DNA from: an uncultured Granulosicoccaceae bacterium
Lineage (GTDB): Bacteria > Pseudomonadota > Gammaproteobacteria > Granulosicoccales > Granulosicoccaceae
Length of the DNA stretch: 64,000 nucleotides
NCBI GenBank assembly: GCA_938020525.1
Contig: CALIHW010000003.1
Coordinates: 1-64,000, forward strand
Direction of reading: 5' to 3'
Positions within the stretch are counted from its first letter, which is position 1. Every line of letters begins with the position of its first letter. The notes beneath the pieces were generated by a model. The model did not search any database. It was not told where the DNA came from and worked only from the letters and a program-made list of their open reading frames with translations. The translations under genes were made by a program, and so were the position numbers. Below are positions 7,947-18,384 of the stretch, in pieces.

Positions 7947-9032
7947 ATGTCAGATCTCGACTCAAATACCAGCACTGGCAGCAACTCCAGCAATAAAAAC
8001 AACTCCGGGCTGAGCTACCGCGACGCGGGTGTAGACATAGACGCTGGCAATCAACTGGTAGAATCGATCAAACCTCATATCAAACGCACAATGCGCCCTG
8101 GCGTACTTGGCGGAATAGGTGGTTTTGGCGGGCTCTTCGAGTTGCCAACTGAAAACTACGATCAGCCGGTGCTAGTGTCTGGCGCTGACGGTGTCGGCAC
8201 AAAGCTGATGCTGGCCAACCTGCTGAACGATCATACCGGCATCGGTACAGATCTGGTGGCGATGTGCGTTAACGACATTATCGTCTGCGGCGCTGAGCCA
8301 TTGTTCTTCCTTGACTATTATGCCACGGGCAAGCTTGATGTTCAGAAGTCACAACAGATCATTGCAGGCATTGCTGACGGCTGCGTACTGGCAGGAGCTG
8401 CACTGGTCGGCGGCGAAACTGCCGAGATGCCTGGCATGTACAGTAGCGATGACTACGATCTTGCCGGCTTCGCAGTAGGTATTGTGGAGAAGAAAAAAAT
8501 CCTGGATAAATCTAATGTTAAGCCGGGTGATTGTATTATCGGGCTGGCATCTTCCGGATTTCATTCAAATGGTTATTCATTGGTACGCAAGGTCATAACA
8601 GACAGCGGCGCCGACTTAAACACCACACTTGATGGTAAAGCAATCGCGACGCAACTTATGCAACCGACGCGCATCTATGTAAAGTCACTACTGCAGTTAA
8701 TGAACGATGCGTCGGTTAGCGCGTTCGCACACATCACAGGTGGTGGAATAACAGAGAACATTCCCAGATCACTTGCGCAATCTACCAAAGCGAGCCTTGT
8801 CAAAAACAGCTGGCCGCAGCCAGAAATTTTCAACTGGTTGCAAAAACTTGGCAATATCTCGGAGGATGAAATGCTACGCACTTTTAACTGTGGCATTGGT
8901 ATGGTTGTCATTGTACCGCCCGATCAAAAACAAGCAGCCATCAACTCACTTGAAGCCAGTGGCGAACAAGCTTTTGTCATCGGCCAGATTACAAACCATG
9001 ATTCAACTGAAGCTTGCGTGCACTGGAATTAA
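7947..9032 (+). CDS. purM: PurM, phosphoribosylformylglycinamidine cyclo-ligase (AIR synthetase)
   Basis: A 361-residue enzyme of the PurM/ATP-grasp-like AIR synthetase superfamily, which closes the imidazole ring of aminoimidazole ribotide using ATP. Recognisable blocks are [60 protein letters not shown] and [16 protein letters not shown]. The first 25 residues are a Ser/Asn-rich extension ([11 protein letters not shown]) not usually present. It overlaps purN by one base (TAATG), consistent with a purMN operon. Confidence 0.97.
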   Translation: MSDLDSNTSTGSNSSNKNNSGLSYRDAGVDIDAGNQLVESIKPHIKRTMRPGVLGGIGGFGGLFELPTENYDQPVLVSGADGVGTKLMLANLLNDHTGIGTDLVAMCVNDIIVCGAEPLFFLDYYATGKLDVQKSQQIIAGIADGCVLAGAALVGGETAEMPGMYSSDDYDLAGFAVGIVEKKKILDKSNVKPGDCIIGLASSGFHSNGYSLVRKVITDSGADLNTTLDGKAIATQLMQPTRIYVKSLLQLMNDASVSAFAHITGGGITENIPRSLAQSTKASLVKNSWPQPEIFNWLQKLGNISEDEMLRTFNCGIGMVVIVPPDQKQAAINSLEASGEQAFVIGQITNHDSTEACVHWN

Positions 9033-9679
9033 TGATTCCGGAAATTACAGTACTCATATCCGGGCGTGGCTCGAATATGCAGTCAATTCACCAAGCTTGT
9101 CTTCACGGAACACTAAAAGCTGCGGTTACCCATGTAGTAAGCAATACCATCGATGCTGCAGGGCTGGACTATGCAAAGCAGCACGACATTCACACCTCTG
9201 TTGTACCTCACCAGGAATTTGAAAAGCGCTCCGATTTTGATACCGAGCTTATAAGAACAATTCAACAACACGGAAACCCAGATCTAATTCTGCTCGCAGG
9301 TTTCATGCGTCGCCTGACACCGATTTTCACAACGAAGTTTGACGGCAGGCTAATCAATATCCATCCGTCACTATTGCCAAAATATCCGGGTCTGGACACA
9401 CACGCCAGAGCATTGAAGTCCGGAGACAAATGGCATGGGTGTAGTGTGCATTTTGTCAACGAAGCACTGGACGGCGGACCATTGATTGCAAGAGGTATTG
9501 TTCCCGTGTTAGAGACTGATACAGAATCCAGCCTCGCGGCACGGGTCTTGAAGGCAGAGCATCAGCTGTTTCCGCAGATAGCCCAGCTGGTTCTACACGG
9601 AGGTTTAGCGTGTCTGGATAGTCATATAAAACTTAACGATACGACCCTGAGCAGCCCTCTAGTCTACTACTATAACTAG
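9032..9679 (+). CDS. purN: PurN, phosphoribosylglycinamide formyltransferase
   Basis: A 215-residue GAR transformylase that uses 10-formyltetrahydrofolate. The ISGRGSNMQ loop binds the ribose-phosphate of GAR, and LAGFMRRL, INIHPSLLPKYPG (with the catalytic Asn-His pair) and the GCSVHFVNEALDGGP block with its Asp are all present. The ATG at 9032 overlaps the purM stop; a TTG 18 bases upstream is an unlikely alternative. The C-terminal end PLVYYYN is encoded inside a palindrome (9655-9683). Confidence 0.96.
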   Translation: MIPEITVLISGRGSNMQSIHQACLHGTLKAAVTHVVSNTIDAAGLDYAKQHDIHTSVVPHQEFEKRSDFDTELIRTIQQHGNPDLILLAGFMRRLTPIFTTKFDGRLINIHPSLLPKYPGLDTHARALKSGDKWHGCSVHFVNEALDGGPLIARGIVPVLETDTESSLAARVLKAEHQLFPQIAQLVLHGGLACLDSHIKLNDTTLSSPLVYYYN

Positions 9680-9683
9680 AGGG
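9655..9683. other. Palindrome spanning the purN stop codon
   Basis: CCCTCTAG (9655-9662) and CTAGAGGG (9676-9683) form a perfect 8-bp stem with a 13-base loop. It includes the purN stop codon. There is no T-tract, so it is at best a weak terminator or an mRNA-stabilising hairpin. Confidence 0.5.
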
Positions 9684-9804
9684 ATTCGCGCTAAGGGCGC
9701 TTATGGCACCCGGCACCGCATTCCAACATTTCAACCATCGAAGCCAAAAAATGAATCACACAATTCAAAAACTCTGAATATCTCATACTGGTTATTCAGC
9801 TTTT

Positions 9805-10608
9805 ATGCAGTTCCTGGAACCTATTATGGTTTATATGCCAATATTTATCCGACCGACGCTGACAGCGATGCTAATCGCCTGCAGCCTCGGTGTGTGCAGC
9901 CTTTCGGCAACATCGGCAAGTTCAGATCTGACCACGACGACTGAAGCCAACTCGACCATGCCGAAGTTTTCGATTAACTACATCGTTGAGAACGATTACG
10001 TCAAAGCGGGGGAAGCAGTTTTTAAACTGTCAAAAGCCGCCAATCGATATCAATTAGTATTAGAAACCAAACCAACCGGTATGTTTCGTTTTACGAAGAA
10101 GGGAAAGATACGTGAGATAGCTGAGTTGTCCTCACTCAATCCGCCATTCTTGTCTGAAAAATACTCCTACACAAACTTTGGCGATCAGAACAGAAGCTTC
10201 ACCTCTGTTTACGATCGCCAAACAGGCGAGGCGACTGTAGTCCGTGGTGGAAATCCCACAACCATACCTATAGATGCTGGTGCTGTAGACAGGCTTTCAA
10301 TGACTCTCGCCATCATGCACCAACTGCACAACACGCCAGAAATAAAAAAATTCGCTATTAATTCCGTAGACAATAACGGCATGCAAACTTTCAGCTTTGT
10401 TTCTCGCGGGCAAACCCAACTGAAAACCGATATCGGCACCCTCACCACGACGCGCATAGACCGACAACGCAGTAACAGCAATCGTAATACAATCACCTGG
10501 TTTGCAGCGCTGGAGCCAGGAACAATCCCGGTACCGGTTCAAATAGAACAATATAAACGTGGCAAATTAACCGCACGCTTGAAAATTACTCGCTATACCA
10601 GCGAATAA
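9805..10608 (+). CDS. DUF3108 exported protein
   Basis: A 267-residue protein with an N-terminal signal sequence (hydrophobic stretch about residues 17-37) followed by a periplasmic domain. The segment that runs Y-NFGDQNRSFTSVYDRQTGEA and the later D-LSMTLA- block match DUF3108, the family commonly found after purMN. It is predicted to be secreted to the periplasm; no catalytic residues are recognisable. In-frame starts at 9826 and 9835 are possible and would shorten the N-terminus by 7 or 10 residues. Confidence 0.82.
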   Translation: MQFLEPIMVYMPIFIRPTLTAMLIACSLGVCSLSATSASSDLTTTTEANSTMPKFSINYIVENDYVKAGEAVFKLSKAANRYQLVLETKPTGMFRFTKKGKIREIAELSSLNPPFLSEKYSYTNFGDQNRSFTSVYDRQTGEATVVRGGNPTTIPIDAGAVDRLSMTLAIMHQLHNTPEIKKFAINSVDNNGMQTFSFVSRGQTQLKTDIGTLTTTRIDRQRSNSNRNTITWFAALEPGTIPVPVQIEQYKRGKLTARLKITRYTSE

Positions 10609-10801
10609 ACCGTAGCACGGAGGGTGTTTTTCAAGACGACTAATGCCAATACCAAATCGTTATAAGAACAGCACCGAATTAAAACGACGCATTGCAGCAG
10701 GGTTTTTAGTGATTAGGCAAAGCAATTCTAGCTGAAGCACGTCTTGCCGCACTTCCTTTGCAGAAGTTCTTAAGGGCAATTAAGATTTAAGCAAACAACA
10801 A

Positions 10802-11629
10802 TCAGAAATTTTTCTGAATCTTGGCTCTCACGCGATAATCTGATTCATCTTCAAGCTCACCGGATTGCATAAACGGCATCAGAACATCCGCAGTCAATTT
10901 GAAGCTGTCACCCGCCCATTGCAGCCCGGGAGATACGTACCACTGTTGATTGTCCAATGCTTCATCAATGGTATCGTTTTCAGTAGTACTAAACTGACCT
11001 CGAAGAGAGACTGTCCAGAGCGGATCACTACTGTCCAGGCCGGTTAGCGCAAAGCGACGCCCAGTTGTGACTCCAAGGGACCAGAGTTCATTGTCTTCAG
11101 AAACTTCCTGACTGTTAGCTGAGTCATCGGTGTAATTGCGAAAACCCAAATCCACTGAGCTGTAGTTTTCCGGACCAAGGCGGCCGTAGTGAATCCCTAG
11201 CTGCCTGCTACTGACGAATTCGGACTGACTGTCAAAATCATCTGTGCTGGCGACTTCAATACCGGCAGAATATGAAAGCCCGTCAGTCAGTTCATTCATG
11301 CGAATTTCGCCAGGCTTTAAAAAATCAATCCGGTCAAAGGCGATGCCGCCCGACCAAACGGTGCTATCGTCATCAGAATCCTGATGCTCGCCTTCCCCAG
11401 CCGACAACTTGAACAGCAGTTCCTGACGAGCTTGATTCCGCACACCAGGGCCGAAGCTCACCTGGTCGGTACCGATAAGCCGGTATTGAGTGCCGGCAGC
11501 CAAGGCACCAGCGCTCGCGTCGAGAGCATGGCCTTTTCCTTGACTATCGTCTCGACCATATGCGTTGCTTGCGCACAACATAGCTGCTGCGAGGGTCGCT
11601 ACGGTTGGCAAATACCGTGGTGAATTCAT
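10802..11629 (-). CDS. Candidate outer membrane beta-barrel protein
   Basis: A 275-residue protein. The start at 11629 (ATG preceded by AGAGATAGAG) is chosen because it places a normal signal peptide at the N-terminus (MNSPRYLPTVATLAAAMLCA, then SNAYG). The rest is rich in alternating polar/aromatic strands, many short acidic loops (for example QDSDDDS and LEDESDY) and ends in K-I-Q-K-N-F, a C-terminal phenylalanine typical of BAM-assembled outer membrane barrels. I recognise no specific family. It has no cotranscribed neighbour on its strand. Confidence 0.6.
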   Translation of the reverse strand: MNSPRYLPTVATLAAAMLCASNAYGRDDSQGKGHALDASAGALAAGTQYRLIGTDQVSFGPGVRNQARQELLFKLSAGEGEHQDSDDDSTVWSGGIAFDRIDFLKPGEIRMNELTDGLSYSAGIEVASTDDFDSQSEFVSSRQLGIHYGRLGPENYSSVDLGFRNYTDDSANSQEVSEDNELWSLGVTTGRRFALTGLDSSDPLWTVSLRGQFSTTENDTIDEALDNQQWYVSPGLQWAGDSFKLTADVLMPFMQSGELEDESDYRVRAKIQKNF

Positions 11630-11864
11630 CTCTATCTCTTTACATCTGGCGCAAAACACGCCTCGGGGTTTAAACTCAGACCGCACTTCGTCGCTATGAT
11701 TCAACGATTGGCGGACGTCCATGTTGTAAAAATAAGACAACCGGTCACAATTGAGATAATAACGCAGTCGCACTGTCCAATTTGTTGTAGAACATTAACT
11801 TTTATACACAATCGATGTCAACTCAAGTTGTTACTTTCGCGCAACATGGAGACAATTATCTACA

Positions 11865-12524
11865 ATGAATTCCAGTACTGAAGACGGTCCGACGAGCCAA
11901 CACCCGGAAACTGAATCCGCCGAGCCCGAGAGCAAGTCGCAGCGCAAACGCAACGCTCAGCGGATTACTGAACTAGCCAGCCAGCTTGTACAAATGAAGC
12001 CAAAAGTTCTGGCAGCATTGCCGCTTGAGCCGGAAATCCACGAAGCTATCTCCCACTGCGCAGAGATTAAATCCCACGGTGCGCGGAAACGGCAGCTTCA
12101 TTTTGTCAGTAAGTTGCTACGGGAAACAGAAAACATTGAGCGACTACAGGCCCGGGTACTGCATCCGGACCTAACCAAAAAGAAGCAGGCGATTACCAAC
12201 CCGCATTTGGAATTCAGAGACAGATTGATAGAGGATTTTGCTGGCACCGCAGACGATCTGCGCGAGATTTATCCGACCATTGAGCTACAAAGAGTCCGAC
12301 AGTTGGTGCGCAATGCCCACGCGGAACACAAGAAAGTACAAGATGCAAACCAGAAAACCGGCACAGACAAAAGGCGCGAGGATACAGGCAGCGAGGACGC
12401 AAATACTCAACCCGGAATTCAGCCAGAGATTCAACCAAGGATTCATCCGGGCAATAACTCACAGACCGCCAACAACACTAAATCTGCCAAATCGCTATTA
12501 AAGCTTCTCACCAAAGGTCGATAA
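11865..12524 (+). CDS. darP: DarP (YjgA), ribosome maturation factor
   Basis: A 219-residue homologue of YjgA/DarP (DUF615), which binds late 50S precursors near the peptidyl transferase centre. Typical features are SKSQRKRNAQRITELASQL, the H-GARKRQLHF-SKLLR segment and FRDRLI-DFAG-A. E. coli DarP is about 180 residues; the extra length is a low-complexity insert at about 185-200 made of degenerate 12-bp units (QPGIQPEIQPRIHPG) just before the conserved C-terminal SAKSLLKLLTKG. Its stop lies two bases from the convergent yhdP stop. Confidence 0.9.
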   Translation: MNSSTEDGPTSQHPETESAEPESKSQRKRNAQRITELASQLVQMKPKVLAALPLEPEIHEAISHCAEIKSHGARKRQLHFVSKLLRETENIERLQARVLHPDLTKKKQAITNPHLEFRDRLIEDFAGTADDLREIYPTIELQRVRQLVRNAHAEHKKVQDANQKTGTDKRREDTGSEDANTQPGIQPEIQPRIHPGNNSQTANNTKSAKSLLKLLTKGR

Positions 12525-12526
12525 TT

Positions 12527-15500
12527 TTATCGGGAAGTCTCGCTGCGGGTTGTTACATTCACGGTCTTCCAGATTGGCTCCAACCAGCTCCCGGTCAGTG
12601 AATAACGCCGTCTGCCAATTTCATCAAGATTGACCCCGATACCCTTTAAAACACCATCAGCCAACAGTGCGGTAATGCCTGCCGCTGGCCCACCAGACAA
12701 CACACCCAGCAACGGCAAGGCTCCGCTGACACGCGGTAACACATCGATTGTCTGATCATAGGTTTTATCGACGAACCCGGTACTGCCATGAATAAGAATC
12801 TCAGCCACCGGACCACTCATAGCAATTGCGTTTGTGTGAGCCTGGCCATTGGCAATTGACAGATTACCGCCAACGCCCGAGTACTCTAAACCATTGTCAG
12901 TGAGATCGCGGAAGTCGAACGTCAGTCTTCTTGGCAAGGATTGCAACGCAAACAAGCCGAGTATACGACCAGCTCCTGGCTGTACCGATAAAATTCGACC
13001 ATCACGCAGATTAAACAACAGCCGCCCTTGCATCAGATTGAGATCGGGTGCGTAAGCAGGACTTGGCCAACTCAATGACAATGCCGCCTCACCGCTTCCA
13101 CCGGCAAATGAATTGACGTTGGCAATCTCTGTCATTGCAAGACCAAAATCATCAAAACTTGCGGTTAGATCCAGTACTGTTGAGTGGGATGCCACACCGG
13201 CATTCAGATCATGTTTCCAGAAACCGCGACCGCTGACCCGCATCGAATTCTGACGCGCGGAAAGTGCTGTAATCTGCATGCCCTGCTCATGCGGTTCAGT
13301 TCGCATAGCTACTTTTGAAAAGCGCCAATTATCCCATATCAATTCTGATACACGAATGTCTAACGGCGGAATATTACGCGGGTCAGCTAACGGAATTGTC
13401 ACCTCACCAGTGGTGCGCTTCGCCTTGCCCGTCTCCCCTAAAGCAATCAGCAATTTTTTGTCGAGCCGGTCGAGCGTCAACACCAACGGATCAGTCGGGC
13501 GACGATTTTGTCGCAGCGAAAACTCACCACTCAGCATAGAGCTTTCTACCCGATGCACCTGATTTGCACCGTCCCGGTAGGCGATATAGACAAGATCGTC
13601 GAATACTTTCTCACCTATGGCCATCTGATCGGTGCTGATTTTGGCGAACAATGGAAATGCCTCGCGCTCTTCGGCCTCCTTCGACTTAAAGCCCAATGCC
13701 AGCCGTACCCATCCACTGGCATCAAGACGATGTGTATCCCCGTGCAGCGCGATACCACGCCACGGCAACACATGGTTTTCAGAGCTGCCCAGTGCGATTG
13801 CCATACTTTCAAGCTTTGAATCAGCGCCAGCACGGACTCGTGCTTTCATCAACCCGGGCAACTCAACCCACCAGTCTTTCTCCTGTACACCAAAGTCACG
13901 ATAAACTTTTGCCTCTCGCAACTCGTTAGAAGACTTATTCAAAGGCACCGGAAACAGAAGTGCAGTTCCCGCCAGATCGCTGCTTGCGGTCAGCTCCACC
14001 CGCGCCTTCTTGCTGTTTACCGGACGCGTCACATCGATATCTATGTTCCAGTTCGATGTGCCTGCGAACTGATCAACCAACGGAATCCCATAGGATTGCA
14101 TAACACTCGCCAATGCCACCGGCCCGCTAATACGGATTCTATTGGTGTTGTTTTTTGCGTTGCTTTCCTGAATTGCATTGACTGCCAGAGGCAACCCTTG
14201 ATATCGCACAAGCATGTCATCAACAGTTACACCCTGACGATTGAATCCCAACTTGCCGGTTACTGATTCCAGATCAATTCCGTAATTACTGGAACTGATC
14301 TGTGCATTATCGAGAATCATTTCGCCATCAACTACCAGCATTTCTCGCAGCTCTTTCTTAAGCGGCACCCGCAAATCAAGAGCGAGCCGGGAAGTACCAC
14401 TACCGGTAGAGTTGCCGAATATCTTGCCAATCCTGGGCGCTAGCGGTCCGGTTTGAGCAAAATCGAGCATATCTACCACCGGGCCAATAGCATTAGCCTG
14501 TATCTCTAATATGGCTTGCCTAAAATTCGGCAGAAACAAGCGGGCATCACTAAAATCGGCTTCACGAATCGAGCCCTGATAAACGCGGCCTCGCATGGAG
14601 GTTGTGCTGAAACTAACGTTGCCATCCATTGCAGTCGCTGCAGGCCAGTCCGGCCTGAACTTCAAAGTTGTATCGACAAGGTCCGCCTCGGCATAGAAGT
14701 GGCCCTTGCCGTTAGCTGGTGAAAAATCACTGAGGTCTCCCTTGACTTCCACTCTGCCGCGAACGGCATCACCATCAACTATTGCAGTCTGCAACCAGTT
14801 ACGTAGCTTTGGTTTTATAATTCGTGTTGGTAGGTAATCTTTTAATCGAGCTATGTTGGCATTAAGAATTGATGTATGTGAGTCAAGCAGAGTCGATCCA
14901 TCTGAAAAACCACTCATCGAAAAAGCTGACACAGTTTCAAAGTCCCGTGAGGCTAATCGAAAGTCTTCAGTCACTATCTTCCATTGCAATCCTGAAGCTG
15001 CTTCAGCGCTCTCGGGGCGCGCTATACCGGGGTTTGCACTTCCAGGGTTCGCACTTGTTGCATTGGCTTTAACTCTCTGAGCATTTCCAATCGCATCAGA
15101 CGCATCATTACCACTATTAACTAAAAAGCCAAAAGCCCCGTCAATTGAAATTGCCGGTAGCGGTGCTTCATACAATTCAGGCAGCGCGAGAGAAACAATC
15201 TGATCATCAATGGATACCCTGCCAACCCCATCTTCAAAAACCACTGACGCTGTCAAATCACCAATACCTGGGGTTTTATCAAAGGGATCAACGGTAAGAT
15301 CCACAGCGTGAAATCGCAGCTCGGTCAAAGCATTTTTGTTTTCGGAAAGTATGCCGCTGGCTTGCCAGTCTGTCAGCATTCCGCGGCGCAACGCATGAGT
15401 TCTAATCGGAAGATCATTCGGTAACATGGCATCCGCAAATGAAAACAACGGCCGAAGAGACTGCAAATCGATATCGGGGCCAGTTATAGAAAAGTACTTT

Positions 15501-16633
15501 TCGCCTGAGTTCCGCGTTACCTGCATTTCAAGGCCATCAAGCCGTACTTCGCTACTATCCGGCTGCGCCAACAATCGATTGAAGGTTAGCTGCCAACCAG
15601 AATCCAGACGAAACCAATCGAGATCAACATCGAGCTGATCAGCTTCAATGCTGGTATTAAACGTGCCAGTAGATGAGGGTTGCTGCAAAGCGAGTTCAGT
15701 CGCCGTCGCGATCACCCGCATCTTGTTTATTCTTGTGCCATTCCAGGCTCCCCACACCTGCACGTCGGCAAGTCCCGCATAGGTTTGCTGCGGTTCTCTC
15801 CATAGTTCCGACAGCTCTGCAATGTTTAATCCTTTGGTGTTGACATAGAACTGCCCGTTCCATTCATCGATGCTGTCCGCCTGTCCGGTAAAGTCGAACG
15901 AGGCAAGACTGTTCTCACCAATGTCCCCTGGCAATGCATTGCTAACACGGATTTGATGCACATCGCCATCGTTAAACGCTCTAATATTTACATTGTCTAC
16001 TTTATATTCGCGATTCTTTAATGCATCAACTAATGTAATGTCACTATCGAGTATTGAGATACGCTCTGCATTAAATAACCAGCTCAGCACACTGTGACCG
16101 CGATCTGCAATATCCTCAGCTTTTTCTATTGATGCATTGCCCTGACTATCATTTTCTTGGTTGCTATCTGCCAGCGACTTATCCAAAGACTTATCATCGG
16201 GAGCGCTGCGTCGACGCAACTGTTTACCCAGCATACGCAACCGTCCCTGACCTTCGTAGCTCGCTTCCAGAGACAGATTGTTGAGCTCCACGCTTCGAAC
16301 ACTTAACCTGCGCTGCAGCAATATATCCCGCACGTTTAGTTGTAGCTCTATCTCGGGAAGCTCCAGTAGCGTCCCCGCACCATCCGCAGAGCGAACTTGC
16401 ACGTCTTTTAAGCTGGCATTGGCATCGAATCGATTCCAGACCAAATCGATTTCACCGATCTCTACCGGACTTCCCACATATGAGCTGACCAGACCTGCCA
16501 GCTCTTCGCTGTAGTCTTCACTGTAGAACACAGCAAGCCGGATACTCGCCGCAAGCAGCGCAATCAGAATGATAAGAGCTGCGAGCAGATAGAGTATCCA
16601 CTTACCGGTTTTAGTAAGTGCGTTAACTACCAT
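12527..16633 (-). CDS. yhdP: YhdP-type giant AsmA-like envelope protein
   Basis: A protein of about 1368 residues with one N-terminal membrane anchor (about residues 8-36) and a very long periplasmic region. AsmA-like/DUF3971 features include the segment near the N-terminus (SSYVGSPVEIGEIDLVWN) and the C-terminal AsmA-type block with GGNLSIANG, MSGPVAEI and the G-TGFVDKTYD region. In E. coli YhdP moves phospholipids between the membranes with TamB and YdbH. The start at 16633 is preferred over 16660 because it gives a compact anchor. There is a low-complexity insert of Ala/Asn/Pro/Gly repeats around residue 535-550 (S-A-N-P-G-S-A-N-P-G). It sits downstream of rng, the common order. Confidence 0.9.
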   Translation of the reverse strand: MVVNALTKTGKWILYLLAALIILIALLAASIRLAVFYSEDYSEELAGLVSSYVGSPVEIGEIDLVWNRFDANASLKDVQVRSADGAGTLLELPEIELQLNVRDILLQRRLSVRSVELNNLSLEASYEGQGRLRMLGKQLRRRSAPDDKSLDKSLADSNQENDSQGNASIEKAEDIADRGHSVLSWLFNAERISILDSDITLVDALKNREYKVDNVNIRAFNDGDVHQIRVSNALPGDIGENSLASFDFTGQADSIDEWNGQFYVNTKGLNIAELSELWREPQQTYAGLADVQVWGAWNGTRINKMRVIATATELALQQPSSTGTFNTSIEADQLDVDLDWFRLDSGWQLTFNRLLAQPDSSEVRLDGLEMQVTRNSGEKYFSITGPDIDLQSLRPLFSFADAMLPNDLPIRTHALRRGMLTDWQASGILSENKNALTELRFHAVDLTVDPFDKTPGIGDLTASVVFEDGVGRVSIDDQIVSLALPELYEAPLPAISIDGAFGFLVNSGNDASDAIGNAQRVKANATSANPGSANPGIARPESAEAASGLQWKIVTEDFRLASRDFETVSAFSMSGFSDGSTLLDSHTSILNANIARLKDYLPTRIIKPKLRNWLQTAIVDGDAVRGRVEVKGDLSDFSPANGKGHFYAEADLVDTTLKFRPDWPAATAMDGNVSFSTTSMRGRVYQGSIREADFSDARLFLPNFRQAILEIQANAIGPVVDMLDFAQTGPLAPRIGKIFGNSTGSGTSRLALDLRVPLKKELREMLVVDGEMILDNAQISSSNYGIDLESVTGKLGFNRQGVTVDDMLVRYQGLPLAVNAIQESNAKNNTNRIRISGPVALASVMQSYGIPLVDQFAGTSNWNIDIDVTRPVNSKKARVELTASSDLAGTALLFPVPLNKSSNELREAKVYRDFGVQEKDWWVELPGLMKARVRAGADSKLESMAIALGSSENHVLPWRGIALHGDTHRLDASGWVRLALGFKSKEAEEREAFPLFAKISTDQMAIGEKVFDDLVYIAYRDGANQVHRVESSMLSGEFSLRQNRRPTDPLVLTLDRLDKKLLIALGETGKAKRTTGEVTIPLADPRNIPPLDIRVSELIWDNWRFSKVAMRTEPHEQGMQITALSARQNSMRVSGRGFWKHDLNAGVASHSTVLDLTASFDDFGLAMTEIANVNSFAGGSGEAALSLSWPSPAYAPDLNLMQGRLLFNLRDGRILSVQPGAGRILGLFALQSLPRRLTFDFRDLTDNGLEYSGVGGNLSIANGQAHTNAIAMSGPVAEILIHGSTGFVDKTYDQTIDVLPRVSGALPLLGVLSGGPAAGITALLADGVLKGIGVNLDEIGRRRYSLTGSWLEPIWKTVNVTTRSETSR

Positions 16634-16714
16634 GTTGCTATGTGGAAATCTCCGCCACAATTGGATCGATGGCGTTCAGGTTAGTACAGTTAGAGAGATA
16701 TAGACTTAACGCAA

Positions 16715-18184
16715 TTATACAATGACTACATCATACTGATCGCGATTATACATAGACTCGGCCTGCAGCCGAATGGGCTTGTCTACAAAGGATTCCAGCT
16801 CGGCAAAATAGTCAGATTGCTCATCCAGAAACATTTCTACAACGTCGGGTGCTGCAACCACCGTGAGAGATTTAACATCAAACTGGCGAACCTGACGGAT
16901 AATCTCCCGTGAAATTTCGTAACAAACTGTCTCGGCAGTGCGCAGCAACCCTCGGCCGGAGCACGTAGGGCACTCAGAACAAAGCGTTTGCTCAAGACTC
17001 TCGCGCGTTCGCTTACGTGTCATCTCCACCAGTCCAAGTGATGAAACTGCACAGACCTGGGTCTTGGCGTGATCCATATCCAACGCCTTCTCCATCGCGC
17101 GCATTACCTGTCGCTTATGTTCGTCGACAGTCATGTCGATGAAATCAATGATCACGATACCGCCGAGATTACGCAGTCGTAATTGACGGCAAAGGGCTTG
17201 CGCCGCCTCCAGGTTGGTTTTGAAAATGGTTTCCTCAAGATTGCGATGGCCGACAAATGCCCCGGTATTGACATCGATCGTGGTCATCGACTCTGTCTGA
17301 TCAAATACCAGATGACCACCTGATTTCAATTGTACTTTGCGTTCAAGTGCCTTTTGAATTTCATCTTCCACACCATACAGATCAAAAATCGGGCGCTCGC
17401 CTGGGTAGTGTTCAATGCAATCCAGAATTTCAGGCAGATACTCCTCTGAAAAATCCCGCGCTGATACAAAAGTCTCGCGCGAATCAATTCGGATTCGTTC
17501 AACTGACACGCCAACCAGATCCCGCAGTGTTCTCTTTACCAACGGCAGGTCTGCGTACACCAGATCACAAGGCTTGGCTGCACTGATTCGGGTTTGAATT
17601 GATGCCCAGAGCTTTTTTAGAAAAACCACTTCACCGGCAAGTATCTCTTCGTTCACTCCTTCAGCCGCAGTACGAACGATAAAACCATTTTCAGATTCTT
17701 CTGATTCTTTTAACCGCTCGACGATACGACGCAGTCGTTCGCGCTCTTCTTGGTCTTCAATCTTCGCAGAAACACCAACTGAATCGTCGCCAGGCATGTA
17801 GACAAGATACCTTGATGGAACAGTCAGATTGGATGTTAGTCGCGCGCCTTTGCTACCGAGCGGGTTCTTAATAACCTGCACCAGTATGCTCTGGTTTTCA
17901 CGCAATAATTCTCTTATTGGCTTGTGCGATTTTTCACCATTGTCATCAATCGACGCCGCACCGGCAATATCAGACGCATGTAAAAATGCCGCGCGATCCT
18001 CGCCGACATCAACAAACGCTGCGTCCATACCCGGCAGCACCCGCACAACGTTGCCAAGATACACATTGCCAATCAGTGTTTTCTTGGCCCGCCTCTCGAT
18101 ACAAACTTCTGTCAGTACGCCATTCTCGACGTTGGCAACGCGGGTTTCCTGCGGGGTAATATTGATCAGGATTTCTTCAGACAT
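16715..18184 (-). CDS. rng: RNase G
   Basis: A 489-residue endoribonuclease of the RNase E/G family. It has the N-terminal S1 domain (G-V-L-x-V-x-V-E to about residue 120), the catalytic aspartates in TTIDVNTGAF and IVIIDFIDM, and the zinc-link CPTCSGRG. It lacks the long C-terminal scaffold of RNase E, so it is RNase G. It processes 5S/16S rRNA precursors and decays mRNAs. It lies between maf and yhdP as in many gammaproteobacteria. Confidence 0.95.
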   Translation of the reverse strand: MSEEILINITPQETRVANVENGVLTEVCIERRAKKTLIGNVYLGNVVRVLPGMDAAFVDVGEDRAAFLHASDIAGAASIDDNGEKSHKPIRELLRENQSILVQVIKNPLGSKGARLTSNLTVPSRYLVYMPGDDSVGVSAKIEDQEERERLRRIVERLKESEESENGFIVRTAAEGVNEEILAGEVVFLKKLWASIQTRISAAKPCDLVYADLPLVKRTLRDLVGVSVERIRIDSRETFVSARDFSEEYLPEILDCIEHYPGERPIFDLYGVEDEIQKALERKVQLKSGGHLVFDQTESMTTIDVNTGAFVGHRNLEETIFKTNLEAAQALCRQLRLRNLGGIVIIDFIDMTVDEHKRQVMRAMEKALDMDHAKTQVCAVSSLGLVEMTRKRTRESLEQTLCSECPTCSGRGLLRTAETVCYEISREIIRQVRQFDVKSLTVVAAPDVVEMFLDEQSDYFAELESFVDKPIRLQAESMYNRDQYDVVIV

Positions 18185-18384
18185 ACAGCATCATAGTTTG
18201 TTTGTCTGAGGTTGCCTACGATAAGTGTTAATTATGTGCAGCGGCACTGTTCGCACAGCTGGATTTTCAGGTTTCGGCCAGAATTTTTCTGCCAGCGCTT
18301 TTCCGCCTGAGCGCTCCACGGACTGAATCCTGCGATAGCGGAAATCCCTTGAGACCTGTTGAGCAGGATCCGGCGAGGGACCAC

